A DNA stretch of 64,000 bases, from NCBI RefSeq assembly GCF_043641665.1, contig NC_092196.1:17771692-17835691 (forward strand). Direction: 5' to 3'. The position numbers and the translations under genes are program-made. The notes beneath the pieces were generated by a model. That model saw only the letters and a list, made by a program, of their open reading frames with translations, searched no databases and was not told the DNA's origin. Positions 36,101-45,940 of this stretch are shown here, one piece after another; position 1 is the stretch's first letter; each line of letters starts with the position of its first letter. This stretch comes from Enoplosus armatus (taxonomy: Eukaryota > Chordata > Actinopteri > Centrarchiformes > Enoplosidae).

Positions 36101-38081
36101 GTGCCTTTTGTTTTTGATTCCAGGTGCACATGAGAGCCTTGTTTGACTACATCCCACTGGAAGACAAAGCGACTCCTTGCCAAGAAGCAGGACTTCCCTT
36201 CAAGCGGGGAGACATCCTGCAGGTCGTGACCCAAGACGACCCCACGTGGTGGCAGGCCAAGCGTGTGGGAGACAGCAACCTGCGGGCCGGACTCATCCCC
36301 TCCAAACAGTTCCAGGAGAGGTGAGAGCACCCAGGAGGAGGCGGGTGTCACGTCATGAATCTGCACACTTAAAATGAACAACCTGTGGTGTAAAGTGATC
36401 AGTGCCAGGACTTCACGGTTCACCCACACGCTGCTGATATTTATTTTCTCCATCCATTTGTAATCTGTTAAATCCACATTCATGTGTTCCACTTTGAGGG
36501 GTCAACTATGATTAGACGGAGCATCAAAGCAGCGTGGAAAAAAAAATAAATCGAAACGCCGCCTTGAATAGGCGCATGCTGATAGTGTTAGTGTCATAAT
36601 CCGTCAGTAAGATGATCTCAGCAGGCTGGGAGATCCCTGCCAAACACTGCAGCGCCTGTTGGATTAATAACCACCGCTTAAACACAAAGAAAGACACAGG
36701 TCAGAGGGGTCTGCGAGCTCTGAAGAGAATCAGTGTTGTTTTGTAGGTTAGATAAATGTTCAGGGTGAAATAACACATCTGTGCAGACGCTGAGGGTTAG
36801 ATGCATTGTTAGAAAGTCAATCAAATGACTACAGAGAGACGCAAAACCACCTCAAAGAGTGTTTTGCTCTTATGTAAGAGGGGTGTTGCCCATTGTCTCA
36901 TAATGTGTTCATATGTATGTTCCTCTCTCGTTCACGTTTAAATCTTTTATTCCACCACTCTGACATTCCCTGCTCACCTTTTGCTTACTGTGTTTTTCTG
37001 ACCTGATGATTCTCTTCCTGCCTCCATCCTCTTTTGGCTCTTTGTTCTGCGGCACATTCCTCCAGGCGACTGGCCTACAGGATGAAAATGGGCACACTCC
37101 CGAATCCAAAATCCCCTAAAAAGCCTGTCTGTAAGTTTCTGCTTCCCAGGTTTCCACCGCATCTTCAGCATTACTTCACAATTACAGTTTACGACCTGCA
37201 GCATCACTGTCATCATAGGACGATAATATCTCCGCTGGATAAACGCAGCCATGTTTTCATTGACATTTATTGACCTTTGTTTGCTGGTAATTGGCATTCT
37301 CAGAGGCATTAGTATTCATTGTCCGTCCCCTCCATGCTGCTATGTAGACATGTTTTTAAAAGGGATGAGAGAGAGAGAGATGGAGGGGCACAGAGACGGA
37401 GAAAGGGATCACAGATATGAATTAATCTCTTTCATGTTTGGTCCATCTGGCCGACGAGCGGGCTGCGAGTTCAGCTTAAGTAGAGCCAGACAAGCGTTAC
37501 AAGGAGCGCCCACTGAGAAACAAAGCCTCAACAATACATTGCACTTCTCACTTTCCTCACTTGATGCTATAGAGGCGGCGTGTAAACAGCCAGGTGAGTG
37601 GGTAATGTGAGTGGTGGCTCTTCGTGGCGCGTAAGCTGCATGCGATCCGATTAGGCCTGAGCCACGGGGAGACAACAAGAGCTTAGCAATATGGCAGCTA
37701 GCCCCGCTACGCCACGCAGCAGCAGCAGCAAGCCTGCGGGGACTCTTCAGTCTCGGCCTCCCTTCACGCTCCTCCAGCTCTCTGATTAATTCCCCTAAAT
37801 CCCAGCAGGGGCCCTTTAAATGTGGACCCCCCCTCTCTTCTGTGACGTCATTGACGGCAGCAATAAAATCTCTTCAAATTTAAAATCTACAAATCCTCAT
37901 TTCATAAATTTCCCAGCTCTCATTCTCTGATCTGTCATCTGCACCAGAGCGATCTGTCCTTGTCCTTCTCTAATGATTCTGTTTTTCCTTGTTGCATACT
38001 AATATCAGACGACCAAGGATGTGACAAAGGTGGGTACATGTGCAGCAACAAACGTGATTCATCTAGAACACGCATACACAT

Positions 38082-38124
<43 letters not shown>

Positions 38125-38255
38125 AACATAGAGGACTCAAAGTGTGTGTGAGTGTGGAGAGTTTGCATGTGTGCTAGTGGGGTGTGCATTTAGGATTTCT
38201 ACTGCTTCTAGCTTAATTCCTCCCCTCCTGCTGTTAGTGCACCAGACCAGAATAG

Positions 38256-38295
<40 letters not shown>

Positions 38296-38664
38296 GTACC
38301 AGGTGATGTGCAGGCAGAACAGCATCCCCAGAGACTTCAGCCCAACCAAGCAGAGGTTGTCAAAGATAACAATAGCTGCTCTTTCCTTTTGCGTCATCCT
38401 CCGTTATCTTCTGTTCTGTTTTCCCTCCTCATCTTTACGCTGCTGCAGTTTCAGCTGCTGGTTTTAATGTTGTTTGCTTCTTTGTTTCTGTGCAGCACGA
38501 GACTTTTCTTTTTGTCCATTTTCTAAAATCAGTGCACATGGTCATATGTTAGATTTGACGAAAGGACAGAATTTAGACGTAGATGAGGAACAATCGATAT
38601 GTTTCTTTTGTTTTGGAGTTGTTTGTGGGTGGCTGTGCATTTCTTTATGTGGTGAGGCTCGTTT

Positions 38665-38718
<54 letters not shown>

Positions 38719-41700
38719 GTGTGTGTGTGTGTGTGTGAGACTCGGCTCACAGCTGGCTCCTTTCCAGATGAAGGAGAGCCACCTTTCTCCTCTCCTCTCT
38801 CTCTTCATCAAGCCTTCTTTTAGTGGCTCTTGCCTCCAACAGCGTTCCTTCATTATGTCTTGGCTGCCCCTCCACTCTCGCCTCCTGCTGTCTGCCTGCC
38901 TGCTGCCTGTCCGCCCCGCCTGCCCTCTCCAGCGCCCATGGCCCCCGCCCCCCTTCTTTAACTCTTCCACCTCCCTACTCCTTAACTCTTCCAGGTCTCT
39001 TACCCTGTGCTTACCCCCTCTTTTCCCTGCTTGCCTCCCTACAGAGGACTGTGACTGTGAGGGCTATTTCAATGGACAGTACATAGGTGAGAGCGTGCAC
39101 ATCTTTCTCCACCTCCTTCTCCCTATTTGCTCTTTGCCTGCTGCAGCCTGACTATGCGCTGGTTCCCTGAGTGCTTTTGCTGCTGGGGGTCAAAATGACT
39201 GCTTGTAAGGGTTGACCTGTCTGGGGCCGGGGGTTGCGGGATAAGAGGAAGGTTTCGAAGGGTCAAGAGATGGGGTCAAAGACAAAGCCAGAGGAGGAAG
39301 ATGGATGATGGTGACCCGATTGTATTTGGCTGAAGGGGAGGGAAGACGAGAGCAGAAAAAAATAAACCTGTTACAAGTGTTTGTATCAAACGTTAAAGGA
39401 GAGTAACGTAGAAAAAATGTGTAGGAAGTATCGTCTCACACTTCTGCAGGTGCCAGTAACAGATCTGCCTCTTCAGAGACTCCACTGCATAATTAGAATT
39501 AACAGATAGTTCAGGACGTGTCAAACTGTCTGAAATCACAGAGCAGAGGTACAACAGACTTAGACTGTATCACATATAAAACGAAGCGATGAGGATTTAC
39601 AGAATTTGTGCTGGTTATGAGTCTATAAGTTCCTAATTATTTCTTAGGAAGTTTCCTGAAAAGAACTGTCATTTGAGGCTACTTACAGAATAAAGAGGCA
39701 GGTTTCAATGAATACACTTACTTCAATAAATTCCAAATAAGTGCTAGCACAAAGAGTATTTTAGTCTGTGCAGGTCAGCTGAACATGCAAAAACACAGAG
39801 CATACAGTTCAACATGTATGGAGAATAACGTTTCTAATAATGTATCAATAATACAAGAATATCTCTGCTGAAGTGGAGTTTTTCTCTCAAGATACTTCCT
39901 ATATTAGTACCAAATGACACTTCTTCCAGGAAACGTTCTTGTATATTAATAGAAAAGTACGGACGGAGATATTACTACAATAACGGTGAATGTTGATACT
40001 TGTTATGTTTAAATAAGTAGACAAGCGTTGTATGGTGCAACAACAGGCTTTACTGAATTCAAATTGGGGTGGAGGGAATACATTAGTCCCCCTTATCCTC
40101 AACCCCTCTCTAGCCTTCCACTGACCTCCCCTCCCTCACCCCTCTTCAGCCCAACCTGACCCCCATTTACTCCCCCACATCCGGTGAGCTGCTGGAATGA
40201 TGATGAGCAGAAGGAGCGATCTAAACACAGCTTAAAGCTTATCAGCACCTCCTCACTGTAACACCAAGTACGTTATTAAAACGGTATTTGTGCTTCCTAT
40301 CATGCACTCTGCTTGAAGCTGAAAAACCCTCCCTTTCCATCCCTCCGCCCGTCCCCTCCACCTTGCAGTGTTTGGATCCTCCTAAACCTCCCTCCCTCCC
40401 TCCGTTCTGCATCTAACTAACTGCCCCTGCTGCTGTGCTGTGGCCAGTGTGCTGCCCCCCCCCTTCCCCCAAAACACCCTCCCCGTCCCCCCCCCCCCTT
40501 GAGGGCCCCGCTGCGTTGGACGCATTGCACACTCAACCAGGCACGTTTGCTGCTCGTTCACCCTGTGTGGAGGTGTGAGGCTGGGTTGTGTGATGCTCTA
40601 ACGCCAGTTATAGTCTCTCCTAAGTGTAAAGCAGTGGCGCCCTCCTGTGGCCAGGTGTTTTCCTGGGAATTTTATTCAGGTACAGTGCCCGGCTCATTCC
40701 CTCAGGTACACACCACTGACGGGGGATACAGACAGTCCTGGCCATGGGAGACCCCGATTTGCAGTCACTCTCTGCTATGCCGTGGTGTTTCTCAGGGCCA
40801 GGCTGTCCTGTGTGTCCTGCCTCAGCACTGTAGCCTCGTTCAAAGCAGCATGCCTTGTTTGGAACATAATGTTGGAAAGTTCTGTCTGTTTTGGGTCACT
40901 GAAATCTGTTTTGGACTGCTGAAAGTGTCTTCATCACTTTTAAAACTGAATTCAAAGAATGTTTTGCTTAAAATAGTCTGCTTCATTCTCAGACTTTTAA
41001 GAATTTCACCTGATGTGTTTGCTGTCAGCTGCATGTAATCCAACTTTTAGTTGAAGCATGACGTCTAATTTGGCTCTCAGATCAGCTAATATCTCACTCT
41101 ATCAAGTATTTACACTTCAGATAAGAGTGAGCTATTTTTATCCATGTGCACTATTTACAAAGGTTTTTTAATGCATGATTATCAGTGGGTTGGTCTTGGA
41201 TTTATTGAAAACATGTTTGCTTATCTAATAACTTTCTTTAAATGCAAAAATATGATATCTGCATCATGGAAGTGAAGTAGTGTTCTCATGTAATCTTGTG
41301 TAAATAATCTTATGACCCAAGACCTTATTTTTCTGCTCCTTCTTCCCTCCCATCATCTGTAGCTGGTTTACGGAGGAGTTTCCGGCTGAGTCGTAAGGAC
41401 AGGCAAGGATCCTCTGGAGAGGGCTCTGATCCTGGAGACCCCGACTTCCTGACCTATGAAGAGGTGACCCGCTACCAGCAGAGGCCCCACGAGAGGCCCC
41501 GTCTGGTGGTTCTGATCGGTGAGGCTGAGCCACTGAAAGGCACAAATGTTCTCCTGTGATGACAGTGACACCTAGTGGATCAAAGCATGTGTTGCAACAT
41601 ACCGGTGACCCACTTCTTCCAGCTTCTTCGACACGATGATGCATGTGAAGTCATCTTTATTTCCTTCTCTCCTTGCAAAAGGTTCTCTTGGAGCACGAAT

Positions 41701-43025
41701 CAATGAACTCAAGCAGCGGGTGATTGCTGAAAACCCACATCGTTTTGCAGTGGCTGTACCGCGTGAGTCACTCAACATTTATACACACTGTACTTATCAA
41801 TGAACCAACATTACACAACACATACATTCTTCTTCTGGTTCCCACAGATACCACCAGGCCCAAGAAACCTCATGAGAAGGAGGGTGTGGAGTACCACTTC
41901 GTCACCAAACAGCAATTTGATGCAGATGCTTTAAACAACAAGTATGTTCACACTAACGCTGTGTTGCTTTTGCATAAACGCATGTGATTTGTTTCCTGCT
42001 AAAGTTAAAGTTTTGGCGTTTCTGCTCAGGTTCATAGAGCACGGGGAGTACAAGGAGAACCAGTATGGCACCAGTATAGAAGCTATCCGCTCTGTACAGG
42101 CCAAGAATAAGATGTGCGTAGTGGACGTGCAGCCTGAGGTAGGACTGAACTCATCTTGTTTAATGTACATCCACAACATGAGTTAGAGATCCTGCAGGCG
42201 GTCCCGTCAGATCTGCTCACTGTGTGGAGAGCCTGATGCATCGCTGTTGACCCGATCCTATCATGCCTGATTTTTTTTTTTTACCTCTGTTTGCTCTTTT
42301 GTATGTAAACCCTCCACCAATCCAGGCCCTGAAGAGGCTGCGGACAGCGGAGTTCAAGCCCTATGTAATATTTGTCAAACCTCGCGTTCCTGAGAGCAGA
42401 CGTCGCCGCAGTGCTGCCACCTCACCAGGAGGGGGAGAACATGGCCGCGTTACGGTGAGTTTTCTCTTGGCAATAATAGCTGTGTCCCGATTCATAATGA
42501 CTAAGTGTTTGTGTTCAGGTGGTCATCAGTCACTGGTAAATATATCACAAGAACTGGACCAATTGAAAAAGGTACTGCAGGGTGTAAATATTGGAAGCAC
42601 GGCACAAACTTCCCTGTTTTGGTTACCAACCTGGATATGTTGTTAATTATTAACAGTAAACTGAGACTGATTCTTTTACACTCGTCTTCAGGCTTCAGGT
42701 CCTCCATAGGACTCATATTTATGAGATGCATCCTTCAGAGGTTCTCGTGTGGGTGTTGGGACACAGTTAGGGTATACCTGCTGAGTAAGGTGGTCAGAGT
42801 GTGTCTCTTTCTGTATAAATCATTTCACTTTGCTTTCTGCAACAGGACGAAGACCTCCAGGAGATGCGCCAGTCTGCCATTCAGATTGATCAGCAGTATG
42901 GACACCTGGTGGACCGGGTTCTGATCAAGGAGGACTCAGCCAGTGCCTGTGCAGAACTGCGAGGTATCTTGGAGAGGCTGGAGCGAGAGTCCTTCTGGGT
43001 GCCTGTCAGCTGGGTGCGGACCTAA
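32357..43025 (+). CDS. mpp3: MAGUK p55 family scaffold, MPP3
   Basis: Eighteen coding exons with clean splice sites: 32369-32393 (or from 32357), 32512-32630, 33047-33124, 33508-33588, 33798-33935, 34032-34113, 35472-35557, 35862-35936, 36124-36320, 37066-37130, 38009-38029, 39045-39086, 41363-41518, 41682-41762, 41848-41941, 42030-42138, 42326-42454 and 42846-43025. From the ATG at 32369 they give 585 residues, the length of human MPP3. That start ([14 protein letters not shown]) matches the family N-terminus better than the in-frame ATG four codons earlier. Order: L27 twice (about 5-118), PDZ (about 133-215), SH3 (about 231-298), HOOK (about 299-380), guanylate-kinase-like (about 382-575), ending [12 protein letters not shown] proteins are non-enzymatic scaffolds at cell junctions and synapses. 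The sequence matches MPP3 more closely than MPP7 or MPP2. Confidence 0.96.
32512..33588 (+). CDS. mpp3: mpp3 L27 domain exons
   Basis: Exons 32512-32630, 33047-33124 and 33508-33588 code most of the tandem L27 domains; the second L27 finishes in exon 33798-33935. Typical stretches are [24 protein letters not shown] and [17 protein letters not shown]27 domains pair with L27 domains of partners such as LIN7 and DLG1. A CA tract begins 10 nt after the donor of the 33047-33124 exon. Confidence 0.93.
33135..33163 (+). repeat. (CA)n microsatellite next to an mpp3 donor site
   Basis: About 14 CA units begin 10 nt after the GT (33125) of the exon ending at 33124. CA repeats in introns are a known binding site of hnRNP L. 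Confidence 0.97.
33798..35936 (+). CDS. mpp3: mpp3 PDZ domain exons
   Basis: Exons 33798-33935, 34032-34113, 35472-35557 and 35862-35936. The PDZ begins at [18 protein letters not shown], with the carboxylate-binding loop formed by PLGAT, and continues [18 protein letters not shown] and [13 protein letters not shown] to SITLKIIP. The 1.36-kb intron between the second and third of these exons carries a decayed transposon end and a 10-bp minisatellite. Confidence 0.94.
34290..34462 (+). mobile_element. Decayed DNA-transposon end in mpp3 intron
   Basis: The stretch ends AGGGGTCGCAAGCAGAAGAG, GTTGGGAACCACTGACC; the same GTTGGGAACCACTG end occurs at about 51070 and, reversed, near 26037. No coding frame of note. 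It sits in the intron between the second and third PDZ exons. Confidence 0.4.
34661..34700 (+). repeat. 10-bp minisatellite, 4 units
   Basis: Unit CCCCAGGACG repeated four times, the last with one change (CCCCAGGAGG). It lies in an mpp3 intron and has no coding role. Confidence 0.95.
36124..36320 (+). CDS. mpp3: mpp3 SH3 domain exon
   Basis: One 197-nt exon codes nearly the whole SH3 domain: [11 protein letters not shown] at the start, then a long RT loop, [24 protein letters not shown] and [12 protein letters not shown]. In MAGUKs the SH3 and GK domains fold on each other, and the SH3 has lost most poly-proline binding; that is family knowledge, not seen here. Confidence 0.95.
38009..38029 (+). 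CDS. mpp3: mpp3 21-nt microexon in the HOOK region
   Basis: A 21-nt exon, bounded by atatcag and gtgggt, joins the exon ending at 37130 to the one starting at 39045. It completes the path PVYDQGCDKEDCDCEG, matching the conserved MPP3 stretch YDQPCDKETCDCEG. Being a multiple of three it could be skipped in frame, losing seven residues including one Cys. CA and TG tracts lie just downstream. Confidence 0.88.
38085..38122 (+). repeat. (CA)n microsatellite after the mpp3 microexon
   Basis: About 19 CA units begin 55 nt after the donor of the 21-nt exon. A complementary TG tract follows at 38260-38294. Confidence 0.97.
38260..38294 (+). repeat. (TG)n microsatellite in the same mpp3 intron
   Basis: About 17 TG units, able to pair in RNA with the CA tract about 140 nt upstream. 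A third and longer tract follows at 38667. Confidence 0.96.
38667..38737 (+). repeat. Long (TG)n microsatellite in an mpp3 intron
   Basis: About 35 TG units with one interruption (GCG), the longest dinucleotide tract of the window. It lies about 310 nt before the acceptor of the 42-nt exon at 39045. Confidence 0.96.
40455..40498 (+). repeat. C-tract cluster in an mpp3 intron
   Basis: Runs of 9, 5, 3, 4 and 12 C within 44 nt. The template strand could form a G-quadruplex, and the RNA offers poly(C)-binding protein sites. It lies in the 2.3-kb intron before the HOOK/GK exon at 41363. Confidence 0.9.
41363..43025 (+). CDS. mpp3: mpp3 guanylate-kinase-like domain exons
   Basis: Six exons from 41363 to the stop. 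The first carries the basic HOOK motif RRSFRLSRK (a protein 4.1-binding type) and enters the GK domain at RPRLVVLIG. The P-loop reads [12 protein letters not shown], without the GxGKS/T of active guanylate kinases, so the domain should be a protein-binding fold rather than an enzyme. [12 protein letters not shown] and [13 protein letters not shown] are the GMP-site region. An Arg-rich loop ([17 protein letters not shown]) falls at an exon end, where the family is variable. Confidence 0.95.
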
Positions 43026-45265
43026 ACCCCCCCTCCCTGCATCTACCAGAAGAACTTCACTGACAGCCCACCCAAATCCTGCACCAGTCCTCTCCGAATG
43101 ACCCCCTCCCCACTCTACCCCTCCAAAGGCCTTCTGGCCAGCCTGGGAGTCTGCTGAACTCCCTCTATCTGACTGCTGCAGGACTGGTCAGACAGCCATA
43201 AACTGAGGCACCAGAGGGAGAGGATGCTGTCAGAGGAGTACCTCCTTGACTGGGCCGCTGCAGCAGATCGACAGCTCTCTTGGCCCGAGGCCACAGTCTT
43301 ACTGTCACCTTCTCAAGTCATATTTATTTTGGTTTTAATTTATTTATTGACTTCAGAGACGAGGGACAGATGAAAGTTAGTAGTTTAAGTCGTGTTTTAT
43401 TCCCCACGCTGTCACTCTTTCTAGCTGCATCGTTCACTAGAGCGTGTCAGGGTTGGGATCCCACTCAGAGGATTGCTCAGTCAGTCAGCTTTATTGTGAC
43501 TCTTGTTGGAGTACCTTCAGTAGCATGTTTTTTTTTAGTTTTACAGTTTTATTCAACTCAATGCCAATCGCAGAATGCTTCCTGTTAATTCTTACTGCTC
43601 ATGCATCCTGTACGGTATAAGAACCACTCATGCATTCAACAGAACAGAAGTAATTGATATATACAGTTAAGTGAATGCTATTTGAAACTTTTTGCTAAAC
43701 CATGAATCTAATTTCCGGACAGAAACAAAACAATATCCAAATGGAATGTGAGAATTTTATTTTCTACAAAACTGTTTGTTTTTATGAAACGCATGACAAC
43801 TGATTATTTAATCTCAGATGTAAATATTGTAAATGTTACTCCTCGCGTGCCAACGAAAGATCTCGTAGCACTTCAATGCAACCTGTTTACCGTCGACCCC
43901 TGGGAACCCACATTTGTTTGTGTGTAGAATAATGCTGTGCACAAAGTGTGTGTGGATGGATGTCACTGTGTATGTTCACATACACCAACCCGAGAAGCTC
44001 CTTTTACGTACAGGAATGGGTTTTGTACAGTTTCCTCGCACATATCTGTATTTTTGACTGCAGAAGAAGAAGAGGTGGGAACTAGATGTCTGCTTCCTTT
44101 GATCGTTTTTGATTTCTTGTCAGACTGGAGAGACGTAATATCCACAGGTTTCTCATTGAAACTGAAACAACTTGTCAACGAATTTATCAACAGAAAATGA
44201 ATCCAACTATCAGCAAATGTATTAATATTTTAATTTATTTATCATGCAAAAAAATCCAACACATTCTGTGGTTCCAGCTTCTCACTTTCAAGGATTTTTT
44301 TCTTATCTTTGTCTGTATATGAAGCCAAACAAAGTTTGAGTATTAGTCAGACATAATAAGCAATTTGAAGACATCACCTTGGGTTTTAATATCGAAACAT
44401 TCCTCACTATTTTCTGACATTTATAGAGAACAGTCGATGAAGCAAGGAATTGTAATAATTGTAATAATTGTTAGCTGCAGCCCTATTTCAAATTAAAGGC
44501 ACAGAGGAAATATACTTTTCTGTCATCCTGGCATCAACTGTTGAAATACTTTTGATTTAGGTAAAAAATACTGGCAAGCCCTACATGTACGCTGAAAGAA
44601 TTCATGGTTGTTGTAATTGTTCCTTTTCTTTCTACTTGTTGTGAACACATCCCTTAGTGAAAGTGATGGGGGACAAAATCCACAGTCCTTGTTTAGCCCA
44701 AGCTAATATACAGACAGGACTGCAGAGTCTAAATTAGTGGGTATGTTCCAACAAAGAGCCTTGCTGAGATGCAGCAGAGGAATATTAACAAGAAGAAGGA
44801 GGTTTGTAGTAAAAAGACAGTAACCTTGGAAGAGAATCATTCAGACTGCTGAAGCCTCATTAGCTTCTGCTGAACTTTAAGAAGTCATTTCTACACAGAA
44901 CAGAAGGACTTTGTCCCCCGTGATCGCTTACACTGAACTGTCTCTTTAGGAGGGGGTCTTTTCACAGAGAGAAATCAAGAGCTCCTTCAAGCTACATGTT
45001 GGCATGAGTATTATATCAAGATAGACCTGAAAATCTATACGGCTTGACAACATTTGGGATAAACTGTCACGCCTACAATGACATTTTCTTAAGCGTGTGT
45101 GTGTGGTGAAAATTAAGCAGCTTCCAGATCCCTTCTGTTCTTTTTTTTTAAAACATGCATTGTTCTCTTGATCTCTTCATGTGCTGTATGAACCAAGAAA
45201 CCCTGTATGTTGAGTTTGTGACGTGACATGTACAAAGTGCCATAATAAAGCTAGCTGAATCAAAC
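43026..45265 (+). other. mpp3: mpp3 3' UTR
   Basis: After TAA at 43023-43025 there is no further exon. The first good polyadenylation signal is AATAAA at 45244-45249, giving a 3' UTR of about 2.2 kb. Within it, about 44230-44490 looks like a copy of a dispersed inverted-repeat element that also occurs at 26.5, 45.8, 53.0 and 60.6 kb. Confidence 0.55.
44230..44490 (+). repeat. Inverted-repeat element copy in the mpp3 3' UTR
   Basis: The copy runs from about GGTTCCAGCTTCTCACTTTC to AATTGTTAGCTGCAGCCCT and shares the right end and the motifs CACTATTTTCTGACATTTAT and GAAGACATCA with other copies at 26.5 and 60.6 kb. It lies upstream of the putative mpp3 polyadenylation signal and so is probably part of the mRNA. 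Confidence 0.5.
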
Positions 45266-45779
45266 GGCTGGATGTTAGAATAATTCTTTAAAAAAAACAA
45301 ACAAACCACCTTTTGCTTTACACTGTTTGTTCCTCCTTCGATGATAGCCTGCCGCTCGCGCGAACAGTGTAATGTCAAGATGTTTAATGTGTGTGTTTAC
45401 CTCTCCGCTGTTCTTGGCGTCTGTGCAGTTCATTTAAGTGCATCTGAAACTCTGCCAGGAGTCCTCGGCTCGTGTCCACAACAGCGCTCCACACATCACG
45501 TCTCTGTTCTATTGCTGATGTTTTCCAGGTGGCGCGCTCTGGGGAGAGATTATTGTCACAGTGACAGATAAGTCGAAAAACAAATCGAAGATATGGAAAG
45601 AATGTAAATGCACTTCAGGGGAGCCTCAAGTTCAAACTTATTTAATTTCTTTGCCGTGGCGGTGGAAGAAAGTAGTTATCAGCTACTGAAGAAGTCAAAT
45701 GAAGTATGTTGATACCTCAAAACATGATATATATATATATAAATACAGCATAACAGTATTTTAGGATGTTGTAGCTGAT

Positions 45780-45940
45780 CGAGATGGAGCTCATTTTAAC
45801 TGCTTCTTTCGGGTTTTGGAGAATTGGACGGACAAAACTACACCGGAGAAGTTTTTAAGTATTATAAGACATTTAATAGACCAAACAATTAACAGATTAA
45901 TTATGATGATAGTCAAAATTGTTAGTTGCAGCTCTATAAT
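45780..45940 (+). repeat. Inverted-repeat element copy downstream of mpp3
   Basis: A short copy ending AGTCAAAATTGTTAGTTGCA and then GCTCTA, with the shared internal stretch TTTAATAGACCAAACAATTA. It lies about 0.5 kb after the putative mpp3 poly(A) signal, in intergenic DNA. Confidence 0.45.

Noticed and set aside
38474..39151. 225-codon plus-strand frame across the TG tract in mpp3
   Set aside because: Its length comes from (TG)35 read as VCVCVC and from CT-rich intron. Its last part covers the true 42-nt mpp3 exon in another frame.
39130..39220. CTGCAG then an ATGCGCTGGTTCC stretch as an alternative mpp3 exon
   Set aside because: The frame needed to join the 42-nt exon meets a stop at once, and the known family sequence is already complete without it.
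40499..41038. 179-codon plus-strand frame in an mpp3 intron
   Set aside because: No domain, no family likeness, and it lies within an intron whose flanking exons join perfectly.
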